A stretch of DNA of 45,092 bases from Bacteroidales bacterium (GCA_028686735.1 JAQUBO010000010.1:1-45092); one strand, 5' to 3'; positions 31,201 through 40,024 are shown, numbered from the stretch's first letter. Numbers and translations are program-made. Notes: generated by a model not told the origin, from the letters alone.

Positions 31201-32508
31201 CAAAGCTCAGTTTTAGAAATAGAGTTGCAAGTTATTGCAGCAGGTAATATTAGTTTCTACAGAAAAGTTTCTTGCGAAGATGACCCTAATAATAACAATT
31301 GGGATTATCTGGCTTTTTATATTAACGATATAGAACAGGGACGTTGGGATGGAATTGTGGAATGGGCTCAAGAATCTTATTCTGTTACCGCAGGAATTCA
31401 TAATTTTAAATGGGTGTACCATAAAGATGTTTCTGTTGCTGCCAATGAAGATTGTGCTTGGATTGATTTAATTGAGTTTCCCTCAATATATGATGCCGAA
31501 CCCTTACTTACTATTAGTGTCGAAGAAATAAATAAAACAATGTATCCTAATGAAACTGAAAGCGATACAATTTACATCTCTAATATGGGTGGAGGAATTA
31601 TCAACTACAATTTAAGATTATTAAACGATTTGCCATGGATAAGAAATAGTCGTAATATTATTGGCTCTAAAATTACTTGTTCTGCACAAGGTTTTTATGC
31701 TGGAGATACTGTTGCTTGGACATTCTATGCAAGTAACGCATCAACAGATAGTGAATGGATTAAAGAAATATCGATAAATTTTCCAGAAGGTTTTCTGATA
31801 GACTCCCTAACAGACTTTTATGACCAATCAAATGATACGCTACATATTACTAACGGTAGCCCTGGAGATGGAGCCGATTTTACATGGTTCGGCGAAAACC
31901 CCGCCAACAACTACGGACTGCTTTTGCCTAATGAAATTGCTCATACAACAGTCTATGGAATCATAAATGAAACCTTTGAAGAAAATATGAGAATATATTA
32001 CTCAATGCAAGGGGATATTTATGGTTCAGAACCACATTTTATCGAAGATAGTTTAGATTTATTTAATTATGGACCACCAGTCAATTGGGTAAATAAAAAC
32101 ATAAATATTGGTGCATTAGGAATTGGGCAGGAAGATGCAATAGCTCTCAATTTTGATACTCACGATTTAATCCCTGGAGAATATATGTGTAATTTAAAAA
32201 TCTATACAAACATAGACACAGTAACAATACCAATAAATTTAACTGTTGCAGAGCCTGTAAGTACCATACAAAATACAATTTCTCAAATAAAAGTTTATCC
32301 CAATCCAGCAAAAACCTCAATAACAATTCAATCTAAAGATATTATTACAAATATCTGCCTGATTAATTCCCTAGGTCAAACTATTTATCAGCAAAATACA
32401 AATGAGACTAAACTTAGTTTGAATGTTGAGGGATACATTTCTGGTATCTATTATTTAAAAATTAACACTACAGAAAACTGCCAATTCGTTAAATTGCTTA
32501 TTGAGTAA
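28231..32508 (+). CDS. Large secreted papain-like (C1A) peptidase, paralogue 2, T9SS-exported
   Basis: 1425 residues. Signal peptide 1-19 (SLVYSQ). The catalytic domain aligns with the preceding gene: Cys81 in QGGLSCGQAA, His243 in HAMSITGYND, the same calcium-loop insertion, and Asn290 in NTYGG at the place of the papain Asn-Ser-Trp-Gly, so Cys, His and Asn are all present. After a matching jelly-roll-like domain (MQGGTEEEDKYIEFGLDVTP) and Ig-like modules there are two repeats with NNNIIEWGENVDMNL / DNNRLDIGETSDILY, a MAM/cleaved-adhesin-like domain (about 950-1085; DWETGSFDSYNW, ISFYRKVSCE, CAWIDLIEFP), further Ig-like regions and a type A sorting domain (IKVYPNPAKTS). Probably an active extracellular protease with adhesive modules, cotranscribed with the shorter paralogue. 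Confidence 0.85.
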   Translation: MKKLVIIFFLLPIYSLVYSQKDINSDELMRTKLSTKQKIELASLPELKLPIHYKNKSVPYEVDNTIQSCYPGLFLQGGLSCGQAACVGIGFTYEINRVRGLDGSLVENQYPTHFTWNWENGGNGWHGASYYHSMLVLKDVGNPNMEIYGGTHDFGGGTRFMSGYDAYYEAMHNRINKAYAINCSDEEGILTLKHWINDHLDGSDVGGVAFFYSQHQNPGTTLPIETEHEGEKVVVSWGASANHAMSITGYNDSIKWDYNGDGQYTNDIDLNNDGIIDARDWEIGAFKMNNTYGGSYNGWMMYRTLALASNEGGIWNNAVNVLYPIKEYSPMLTYKVNLYYTNRGRIKIMAGFSTNMSASKPDYYMSFPIIDYQGAEIYMQGGTEEEDKYIEFGLDVTPFLNIIESGTPCKFFFQVLENDDDGWGSGEIVDFSVIDYTSVSPVEYLSTQTNQAIIQNGVTSVSVQHTPIFAKPEITTSTLPNADVYHQYSHQMQSQAGTPPYRWEFDVDYQMNETTNPLTDVTQTLNGTYINLPFDFKFYDETYSGFYLSNKGYIDFSGETYTLPYNNNNELSVNSVSFMNRKCIAGFFSNTSCSTYYESNANYYIVRWVGTDIDVSLKIESNGKITIFYNNCSPSPDLVWVSGLSLGNIANCSLTPKSGGVENITSIGYEFVPMSVPEVFSLSEDGLLTGIPTEEILAFPLNFKVTDAKGMIDRKTIPISTEGLIINYNITTANNNIIEWGENVDMNLILRNANETAITNLNISVTCENPDITIIDNTEFIGTLNPLQEISINAAFNFDLNFNFYNEQEITLHLTAISNQNTWEIDIIYPVYTADIQLIEYFVNDLDNNRLDIGETSDILYTFANEGGASIDDMEITVTSSDPFLTINQNTADIGLMENGLSYNANFNFTADAECLPGHVAILNFHITGANGYEKDIIGYVSIGQILEDWETGSFDSYNWNNGGDLPWFISDIEPYEGTYCLKSGNITNNQSSVLEIELQVIAAGNISFYRKVSCEDDPNNNNWDYLAFYINDIEQGRWDGIVEWAQESYSVTAGIHNFKWVYHKDVSVAANEDCAWIDLIEFPSIYDAEPLLTISVEEINKTMYPNETESDTIYISNMGGGIINYNLRLLNDLPWIRNSRNIIGSKITCSAQGFYAGDTVAWTFYASNASTDSEWIKEISINFPEGFLIDSLTDFYDQSNDTLHITNGSPGDGADFTWFGENPANNYGLLLPNEIAHTTVYGIINETFEENMRIYYSMQGDIYGSEPHFIEDSLDLFNYGPPVNWVNKNINIGALGIGQEDAIALNFDTHDLIPGEYMCNLKIYTNIDTVTIPINLTVAEPVSTIQNTISQIKVYPNPAKTSITIQSKDIITNICLINSLGQTIYQQNTNETKLSLNVEGYISGIYYLKINTTENCQFVKLLIE
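28999..29061 (+). repeat. 63-nt calcium-loop coding repeat, copy 2
   Basis: Partner of 26500-26562; three mismatches by hand alignment. Two are silent third-position changes; the third gives Leu/Gln. Confidence 0.85.
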
Positions 32509-32879
32509 AAAGCAACATTCTTGGATATTAGTTTTGCATGTACTTTAAAAATTATGTCAAACTTAGGATTAAAAAGTTTTTATTATTTTTACCAAATAAT
32601 TATTATTGTCCTATTAAAATTAATATATATATAATTGGATTGGATAAAAAGAATATGTCGTAACAGATGGGACTTCTATAGCCTTGATTACTTAGTTTTT
32701 ACCAAAACAATGTCCCTAAAGGACAAACCTCGTTAGAGGTCAAATATCGACAAAGTAAAACTAAGCCAATATTTTAAAAGTCTCGTTAGGGACGACATAT
32801 TTCAAGAGTTACACATGATTTTAAAAATATTTTAACCGGACAACAATGCAAAATAATAGTGAATTATTATAATAACTAA
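32509..32879 (+). other. 371-nt intergenic region upstream of ligA
   Basis: The first 140 nt are AT-rich with nothing recognised; the centre is the nested palindromic element at 32652-32801. No TAnnTTTG element with good spacing was found directly before ligA. Confidence 0.5.
32652..32801. repeat. Nested palindromic (REP-like) element
   Basis: Three levels of inverted repeat: outer AATATGTCGT (32652-32661) with ACGACATATT (32792-32801); middle CTTAGTTTTTAC (32691-32702) with GTAAAACTAAG (32755-32765); inner hairpins TGTCC-CTAAA-GGACA (32711-32725) and ACCTC-GTTA-GAGGT (32727-32740). The CGTTAG core recurs in the right arm (CTCGTTAGGGAC). It resembles dispersed palindromic repeats of Bacteroidota genomes, from memory and unverified. 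Confidence 0.65.
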
Positions 32880-34871
<1,992 letters not shown>

Positions 34872-34956
34872 ATCCTCTGAAAATCAGATACAGCAAACAA
34901 TACAAGTATTACCCTATCCTATTTCTAAAACTATTTTTAAAATATTTTCATTTTTT

Positions 34957-34981
34957 TAGTACTTTGTGTTGCATAGTACTA
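34957..34981 (+). promoter_or_regulatory. Twin AGTACT palindromes, candidate PadR operator
   Basis: AGTACT occurs at 34958-34963 and 34975-34980, each a perfect 6-bp palindrome inside TAGTACT, with centres 17 nt apart and flanking the -33 TTG at 34969-34971. PadR regulators commonly repress their own operon, so this is a plausible autoregulatory site. Confidence 0.5.
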
Positions 34982-35000
34982 ATTTATTTTCATATCTTTG
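34969..35000 (+). promoter_or_regulatory. Promoter of the padR-pspC operon
   Basis: TTG (34969-34971), 21 nt, TATCTTTG (34993-35000), 26 nt before the ATG at 35027. Confidence 0.65.
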
Positions 35001-35026
35001 CATTGTCAATTACTAAATTTTTGAAT

Positions 35027-35362
35027 ATGGAAATAAATAATAATAATGCCCAAATGCGAAAAGGAGTAATAGAGTATTGCACTCTACTCATCCTTTCAAA
35101 ACAGGATTGTTACTCCATCGATATACTTCAGCAACTTAAAGAAGCCGACATGATTGTGGTAGAAGGCACAATTTACCCGCTTTTAACAAGGCTCAAAAAC
35201 ACTGAGCTTTTAAACTATCGTTGGGAAGAGAGCAATCAAGGTCCACCTCGAAAATACTATAGTCTTACCGAAAAAGGAAAAAAAATGCTTAACGAATTAG
35301 ATAAGTCGTGGACAGAATTAGTAGAATCAATTAATATGTTAAAATCAATAAAACTTAAATAA
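35027..35362 (+). CDS. PadR-family transcriptional regulator
   Basis: 112 residues from ATG 35027. An in-frame ATG at 34964 would add 21 hydrophobic residues, but it lies upstream of the -7 element, so it is rejected. The winged helix is complete: MRKGVIEYCTLLILSKQDCYSIDILQQL, then VVEGTIYPLLTRLKNTELL (recognition helix) and the wing GPPRKYYSLTEKG, ending in a short dimerisation helix. PadR proteins repress neighbouring membrane or efflux genes and themselves. The next gene starts 1 nt after the stop and encodes a PspC-domain protein, the standard pairing in Bacteroidota, so envelope-stress control is likely. Confidence 0.92.
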   Translation: MEINNNNAQMRKGVIEYCTLLILSKQDCYSIDILQQLKEADMIVVEGTIYPLLTRLKNTELLNYRWEESNQGPPRKYYSLTEKGKKMLNELDKSWTELVESINMLKSIKLK

Positions 35363-35363
35363 T

Positions 35364-36938
35364 ATGAAAAAGACAGTAAATATAAATTTAAACTCCTTCA
35401 TGTTTAACATAGACGAAGATGCTTATAAAATGTTAAGTCTTTATTTGAGTAAACTCGAAGAGCATTTTTCTAAACTTAAGGAAGGAAATGAAATTGTAAA
35501 AGACATTGAGGCAAGGATTGCCGAAATTTTTAACATGAGGATAAACGACAATAAGCAAGTAATTAACATCACAGATGTTGAGGAAATTGTCTTAATACTC
35601 GGAAATGTCGAAGATATTACTGGCGAAGATATGTCAGAACCTACAAGTGAGACAAAATCGGAAAATAAAAAAGAAAAAAAGAAATTATACAGAGACTCCG
35701 AAAACAAGCAGATTGCTGGAGTTTGTTCAGGTCTTAGCTATTATACAGGAGTCAGCACCACAACATGGAGGGTTTTGTTCCTAATTTTCTTACTTATAGG
35801 ACAAATTAGCATAATTGCATATTTAATTCTTTGGATAGCTGTGCCTGAGGCAACAACCACTGCAGAAAAACTCGAAATGAAAGGAGACAAAGTAAACCTT
35901 TCAAACATTGAGAAAACAGTTAAGAAGGAATTCGATAATATTAAAAATAGCTTTAAAAATATTAATACTAAAAAAGCCGGAGATACAATAAACAGCATTG
36001 GAAAAGCACTTTTAAACTTTCTCAGTATTACTGTACGGGTTTTAGGCAAAATCCTTGGTGTGTCATTTCTTATTGGAGGAGCATTTATTTTAGTAGTTTT
36101 AACAATAGCATTTATTAGCGTTAGCAAAGAAAACATTTATTTCGCAAACGATTTTATAAACATGGTTTGGTTACCTGGATTACTCGAGTATGTTACTAAT
36201 AGTGCAACAGCTTGGCTTTTAAGTATCGCAATTCTCATTTTTGGAATAATTCCAGTTTTTGCAATAATTTACTGGGGCTTATTACTGCTCTTTAATATTA
36301 AAAGTAATAAATATTTAAGTATAGGTACATTTATAGTATGGGTTTTATCAATAATTATTATTGCACTTACCAGTATTAATATCGGAGCATCATTTAGATC
36401 TATTGACAATAAGAGTGTGCATGCATATATACCATGTGATTCTACTACAAACTATAATTTTAGTTTAAATCCTGAATTTTCTGACAATATAATTATGAGT
36501 GAAGATGACATCGAAAACATTGACGACATCCATCTATACATCAATCAACACCTTATACTACCACAAGAAGGGAAATTAAGAACTCTGCCCGAAATTGATT
36601 TTTATATCGGAAACGACACCTGTGCAAAGATTCAATTTATTTATTACTCACGCGGTGCCAATCGAAACGATGCAAAAACAAATCTTAATAAAATAAAATA
36701 TGATTATAATATTACTGATTCAATTGTATATTTGGATCCCTATATTATTATCGACTCCAACAGATACAGAGCACAGAACCTAAAAATCAAAATATATATA
36801 CCTGAAGGGCACACTTTCACTATTGATAAATCTCTTTCAAAAATTATTGATATTGAAGATGCCACAGAGGAATACGAAGATGAAGAACTAACAGGAAAAC
36901 TACTTATGGCTACTAAATCTGGATTTATTATAAAATAG
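35364..36938 (+). CDS. PspC-domain inner-membrane protein
   Basis: 524 residues. The N-terminal 95 residues are a soluble region (MKKTVNINLNSFMFNIDEDAY...EARIAEIF) common before PspC in this phylum. After a charged linker, the PspC domain spans about 106-165 (KLYRDSENKQIAGVCSGLSYY, then a membrane helix ending AYLILWIAVPE). Three further hydrophobic segments follow (about 222-250, 275-300, 318-345), and the last 170 residues form a predicted soluble beta-rich domain ending TKSGFIIK. PspC domains take part in phage-shock-type membrane-stress sensing. It is in an operon with the PadR gene, 1 nt apart. Confidence 0.9.
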   Translation: MKKTVNINLNSFMFNIDEDAYKMLSLYLSKLEEHFSKLKEGNEIVKDIEARIAEIFNMRINDNKQVINITDVEEIVLILGNVEDITGEDMSEPTSETKSENKKEKKKLYRDSENKQIAGVCSGLSYYTGVSTTTWRVLFLIFLLIGQISIIAYLILWIAVPEATTTAEKLEMKGDKVNLSNIEKTVKKEFDNIKNSFKNINTKKAGDTINSIGKALLNFLSITVRVLGKILGVSFLIGGAFILVVLTIAFISVSKENIYFANDFINMVWLPGLLEYVTNSATAWLLSIAILIFGIIPVFAIIYWGLLLLFNIKSNKYLSIGTFIVWVLSIIIIALTSINIGASFRSIDNKSVHAYIPCDSTTNYNFSLNPEFSDNIIMSEDDIENIDDIHLYINQHLILPQEGKLRTLPEIDFYIGNDTCAKIQFIYYSRGANRNDAKTNLNKIKYDYNITDSIVYLDPYIIIDSNRYRAQNLKIKIYIPEGHTFTIDKSLSKIIDIEDATEEYEDEELTGKLLMATKSGFIIK

Positions 36939-36958
36939 TGTTAGCAATAAACTATTTT
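36932..36958 (+). terminator. Hairpin at the end of the pspC gene
   Basis: AAAATAGT (36932-36939) pairs with ACTATTTT (36951-36958) across an 11-nt loop. The left arm overlaps the stop codon. The T-run is short, so termination is plausible rather than certain. Confidence 0.45.
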
Positions 36959-36965
36959 ATACTTA

Positions 36966-37250
36966 GTCTTTGCAAGAAAACGTCAAATTACTCATAAATA
37001 TTTATATACTTTATGGGTATTCGTGAATCGCTACGCTTATTTCTGCGTTACTCTCATTTCTGAAACAGTCATCCGTCAGCTGACGGAGTAAACTCCTTAG
37101 TTTCAGAAACTTCGAACCGACTGAAAGGAGCTCATGAACACCATTAAAATAATAAATTTTTGTGAATAAAGCCTTGTCTTTGACGCTTTCTTACCTGTCT
37201 GCCGACAGGCAGGTCAAAGATACAAAAAGCAGTAGTTTTCTTGCGGACAC
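36966..37250 (+). mobile_element. MITE-like element, copy A
   Basis: 285 nt. The left end GTCTTTGCAAGAAAAC and the reverse complement of the right end, GTGTCCGCAAGAAAAC, are imperfect terminal inverted repeats (13 of 16). It is flanked by direct repeats TACTTA (36960-36965 and 37251-37256), a probable target-site duplication. It has no transposase. Internal stems: TTTCTGAAAC (37057-37066) with GTTTCAGAAA (37100-37109), the perfect 16-bp palindrome TCCGTCAGCTGACGGA (37072-37087), and a 9-bp stem with CCGA loop (37193-37214). It is non-autonomous; the mobilising enzyme is unknown. Confidence 0.72.
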
Positions 37251-37305
37251 TACTTAGATACTGTGTTAAAATCCAAATTTGTTTTTTCAAAAAAAATATT
37301 TACTT

Positions 37306-37488
37306 TTAAAGTAGCAGAAAGAAGGTTAAAGTTTCTGGGGTCATGCTTAAAAAACTTACTCTATCAAAATAAGAAATCAGTTCTTCAGTAATTTGTTGGT
37401 TTAACCCAATTTCATTGAGTTTTTTATGAATAAGATTAGATTTATCGAACTTTCCCATTTTAAGAAATTCATTTTTTAATAAAATCAT
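37306..37488 (-). CDS. Possible 60-residue small protein
   Basis: A minus-strand frame starting MILLKNEFLKMGKFDK and ending ETLTFFLLL. It lies between the two MITE-like copies. Support comes mainly from a near-perfect Bacteroidota promoter (TTTG, 21 nt, TATTTTTG) ending 15 nt before the start. The middle is a charged helix-rich stretch (LIHKKLNEIGLNQQITEELISYF). The hydrophobic tail could be genuine or the result of a frameshift truncating a longer protein. No family recognised. Confidence 0.4.
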   Translation of the reverse strand: MILLKNEFLKMGKFDKSNLIHKKLNEIGLNQQITEELISYFDRVSFLSMTPETLTFFLLL

Positions 37489-37502
37489 TAATGCTTATGA
37501 AA

Positions 37503-37535
37503 CAAAAATAAACAAATAATCCAATTAAATACAAA
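37503..37535 (-). promoter_or_regulatory. Promoter for the 60-residue frame
   Basis: On the minus strand TTTG (37532-37535), 21 nt, TATTTTTG (37503-37510). A full consensus match with correct spacing. Confidence 0.5.
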
Positions 37536-37633
37536 TAACTGGTCATAATTGTCTCAAAAAACCATTAATGACTACTAAATTGGTAATCGGTATGTCCTGT
37601 AATTAGGTAGCTGTATTTTGCATTTAGGTATGT

Positions 37634-37689
37634 AATTAGTAATCAGTAATTAGTAATTAGTAATTAGTAATTAGTAATTAGTAATTAGT
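37634..37689. repeat. AATTAGT heptamer tandem array
   Basis: Eight consecutive 7-bp units, seven AATTAGT and one AATCAGT (37641-37647). A further AATTAGT stands at 37922-37928, on the other side of MITE-like copy B, so copy B appears to sit inside or at the edge of the array. Confidence 0.9.
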
Positions 37690-37920
37690 GTCCGCAAGAA
37701 CCGAGTTTACGAGCTCAGCGCAGCTAAAACTACTGCTTTTTGTGTCTTTGATAAGAAAGCGTCAAAGACAAGGCTTTATTCACAAAAATTCATTATTTTA
37801 ATGGTGTTCATGAGCTCCTTTCAGTCGGTTCGAAGTTTCTGAAACTAAGGAGTTTACTTTTCGTAAATGACTGTTTCAGAAATGAGAGTAACGCAGTATT
37901 TGACGTTTTCTTGCAAAGAC
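37688..37920 (-). mobile_element. MITE-like element, copy B (opposite orientation)
   Basis: 233 nt. Its reverse complement matches copy A over most of its length with the same ends. It is flanked by TAATTA direct repeats (37682-37687 and 37921-37926), although these also fit the heptamer array. Differences from copy A are discrete: it lacks the roughly 50-nt AT-rich insertion near the outer end and the 20-nt CCGA-loop palindrome; it has TTTAC-GAAAA-GTAAA where copy A has TCCGTCAGCTGACGGA; and it carries an extra block of about 26 nt near 37701-37726. Confidence 0.72.
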
Positions 37921-37966
37921 TAATTAGTAATTAACAAACAGAGAACCGTGAACAACAGCAAAGAAC

Positions 37967-38875
37967 TTAAAACTTGTATGTAATTCCTAACCCAAACAAT
38001 TGTTTCATTTGTAAACGAGCCCCTCTTCCCACTAACTCATCATTATCATTATATATAGCAATTTTAGTATCATCATCATACAACATAGTAAAGTGGATAT
38101 TTGCACTAAAATAACTATTAAATTTAAAGTTAAAAGTATTTTCCCAATTTACATCAACATTTTGCGGATTTTCAAGATAATTAGAAAACAGTTCGAGTCT
38201 AGTAGTATAAGTAATATTATCGGCCAAATTTGCTTTAAACTGAGCTTTTACAAATCCACCAAATTCATATCTTACAATTTCACCAGGACTTACCCCATAA
38301 GAACCAATATTTGACAACAAAGTATCATTTACAAGAGTAATTTTACCAGAAAGAGGAGACATAAACAATGTAAAATTATCATTAGGTTTATAATCCATAC
38401 CAATAGAAATATTGATATATCCTGGAGCTAAAAAATTTGACGATCTTATTGTATCAGTATTTTTTTTAAATCCTTTTGTAAATTGTGATTTAAAACTAAC
38501 TAAAGCGGAATAATACCAATATTCAAATGCATATCGACCATATTTGGAAGAAAAGTCAATTTTATCATCGGTTTTATAATACAGTACGTCATCTCCAGTA
38601 CCTTGACGCGTAAGCCCATACCCTAAATCGAGAGTATTATCCCATGCCATTTTTCCTCTTTTATAGTTTGCAAATAAATTAGTAAAACTATTTGCACTTA
38701 TTGAGTTTGCACCCCCTGCCGCCCAGTTTGTAAATGAAACTTGCGAACCTGTTAAAGATAAAACTCCGCCAATTTTCCAACCTTTAACTGTATCAGGCAC
38801 CTCTTCGGCTCTTAAATGCAATGAAACTAAGATTAAAATTATTACTGTTGCGTAAAGTTTAATTCTTGACATCAT
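37967..38875 (-). CDS. DUF3078 family protein, probable outer-membrane or secreted
   Basis: 302 residues from the paired ATG ATG at 38875/38872. The frame extends to 38920 but the extension overlaps the upstream gene end and lacks signal-peptide character, whereas MSRIKLYATVIILILVSLHLRAEE is a good signal peptide. The mature part is beta-rich with alternating aromatic strands (FTNWAAGGANSISANSFTN, WDNTLDLGYGLTRQGTGDD, YYSALVSFKSQF) and ends LFGLGITYKF, a typical outer-membrane beta-barrel C-terminus. DUF3078 proteins are confined mainly to Bacteroidota and their function is unknown. It follows mscS by 25 nt and is probably cotranscribed. Confidence 0.85.
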   Translation of the reverse strand: MMSRIKLYATVIILILVSLHLRAEEVPDTVKGWKIGGVLSLTGSQVSFTNWAAGGANSISANSFTNLFANYKRGKMAWDNTLDLGYGLTRQGTGDDVLYYKTDDKIDFSSKYGRYAFEYWYYSALVSFKSQFTKGFKKNTDTIRSSNFLAPGYINISIGMDYKPNDNFTLFMSPLSGKITLVNDTLLSNIGSYGVSPGEIVRYEFGGFVKAQFKANLADNITYTTRLELFSNYLENPQNVDVNWENTFNFKFNSYFSANIHFTMLYDDDTKIAIYNDNDELVGRGARLQMKQLFGLGITYKF

Positions 38876-38900
38876 AAAATAAAATTTAAAATAGTTATAA

Positions 38901-39701
38901 TTATTGTTTGATATGCACATCCATTTGTGGGAAAGGAATTTCTATACCTTCTTTATTAAATGTTTCATAAACTCTCTCATTCACATCAAAATGTAAGCCC
39001 CAATAATCAGGAGTTTTTGTCCACGCTCTTACAACGATATTTACAGATGAATCAGCCATTTCGCCAAGTCCTATAAAAACTTCGGGATCGTGCATCACAC
39101 GACTATCAGCATTAATAATGTCAAGAATTATTTCCCGAACTTTTTTATAATCTGCACCATAAGCAACGCCAATTTTCCAATCTACTCTACGAGTTTCCTG
39201 GCGTGAGTAATTAATAAGAGAACCTGTTGCTAATCCACCATTTGGAATAAAAACAACTTTATTATCAGGAGTAGTCAAAACCGTATTAAATATTTGAATT
39301 TCCTTAACAGTTCCTGCATGCCCTTGTCCGTCAATAAACTCACCTACTTTAAAAGGTTTAAAGAGAAGTATTATAACTCCTCCAGCAAAATTACTAAGCG
39401 TACCTTGAAAAGCCAAGCCCACAGCAAGTCCAGCCGCACCAAGAACGGCAATAAACGAAGTCATTTCAACACCAACCATCCCCATAACGGAGATTACAAT
39501 CATTATCTTTAGTAAAATACTAAGCAAACTTTTAGAAAAAGAGACTAAACCTGCATCGACATTCCGCTTTTTCATAAGTTTAACCAACTGACGCACAAAC
39601 ACTTTAACAACCCAAAAGCCTACTATAAGAACAACAATTGCACCAATAAGCTTAATTCCGTTTTGCACAATCCACATATAAACTTGATCTAAATTTTCCA
39701 T
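38901..39701 (-). CDS. mscS: Small-conductance mechanosensitive channel MscS
   Basis: 266 residues, close to E. coli MscS. Three membrane helices (about 15-37, 58-80, 84-110). TM3 carries the Gly/Ala-packed pore helix [41 protein letters not shown], followed by the beta domain ([26 protein letters not shown]) and the alpha/beta C-terminal domain ([15 protein letters not shown] to [10 protein letters not shown]). It releases solutes from the cytoplasm on hypo-osmotic shock. First gene of a two-gene unit with the DUF3078 gene. Confidence 0.96.
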   Translation of the reverse strand: MENLDQVYMWIVQNGIKLIGAIVVLIVGFWVVKVFVRQLVKLMKKRNVDAGLVSFSKSLLSILLKIMIVISVMGMVGVEMTSFIAVLGAAGLAVGLAFQGTLSNFAGGVIILLFKPFKVGEFIDGQGHAGTVKEIQIFNTVLTTPDNKVVFIPNGGLATGSLINYSRQETRRVDWKIGVAYGADYKKVREIILDIINADSRVMHDPEVFIGLGEMADSSVNIVVRAWTKTPDYWGLHFDVNERVYETFNKEGIEIPFPQMDVHIKQ

Positions 39702-39741
39702 AATAATTGTAATTTTTTAATTAAGTAAATACTACAAACAA

Positions 39742-39749
39742 CAAAAGTA
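39742..39749 (-). promoter_or_regulatory. -7 element for mscS
   Basis: Minus-strand TACTTTTG matches TAnnTTTG about 41 nt before the mscS start and downstream of the tRNA terminator. Confidence 0.4.
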
Positions 39750-39762
39750 AGAAAATGTTCAT

Positions 39763-39795
39763 AAAAAAAAAGCAGAATAACTAAACTCTGCTTTT
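39763..39795 (-). terminator. Terminator of the tRNA pair
   Basis: On the minus strand AAAAGCAG (39788-39795) pairs with CTGCTTTT (39768-39775), followed by a T-run. It begins 1 nt after tRNA-Leu. Confidence 0.75.
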
Positions 39796-39796
39796 G

Positions 39797-39881
39797 TACC
39801 CGGAGCCGGAATCGAACCGGCACTCCAACAATAGGAACTGGATTTTAAGTCCAGCGCGTCTACCTATTCCGCCACCCGGGC
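39797..39881 (-). tRNA. tRNA-Leu (UAA)
   Basis: 85 nt with a long variable arm, as for class II tRNAs. The anticodon stem-loop CTGGACTTAAAATCCAG places UAA as anticodon. The acceptor stem GCCCGGG pairs with TCCGGGT, and the T-arm contains GGTTCGATTCC. CCA is not encoded. Confidence 0.95.
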
Positions 39882-39908
39882 ACTTATATGTATTTCTCTT
39901 TAAAAAAG

Positions 39909-39981
<73 letters not shown>

Positions 39982-39991
39982 AAATAGTTTG

Positions 39992-40024
39992 CAAATGTAC
40001 ATCTTTTTAATTCATATTTCCAAA
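39992..40024 (-). promoter_or_regulatory. Promoter of the tRNA-Gly/tRNA-Leu pair
   Basis: On the minus strand TTTG (40021-40024), 21 nt, TACATTTG (39992-39999), ending 10 nt before the 5' end of tRNA-Gly. A textbook spacing for this phylum. Confidence 0.65.

Larger units (their letters stand above)
36939..37966 (+). other. 1028-nt accessory region with two inverted MITE-like copies
   Basis: Apart from the two element copies, the heptamer array and the possible 60-aa minus-strand gene, I see nothing coding. The region separates the pspC operon from the DUF3078 gene, so the insertions do not interrupt a recognisable gene. Confidence 0.6.

Noticed and set aside
34964-35026. N-terminal extension of the PadR protein
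   Set aside because: The upstream ATG precedes the -7 promoter element and the added residues do not fit the family; ATG 35027 gives the normal length.
35741-36136. 131-codon minus-strand frame inside pspC
   Set aside because: It lies wholly antisense to a well-supported gene and its residue pattern reflects the complementary strand.
37634-37689. Tandem AATTAGT units as a CRISPR-like or iteron array
   Set aside because: The units are contiguous 7-mers with no spacers, and there is no cas gene or replication initiator nearby.
38873-38920. Longer start of the DUF3078 protein at 38920
   Set aside because: The extension overlaps the end of mscS and is polar and Asn/Tyr-rich; the internal start gives a proper signal peptide.
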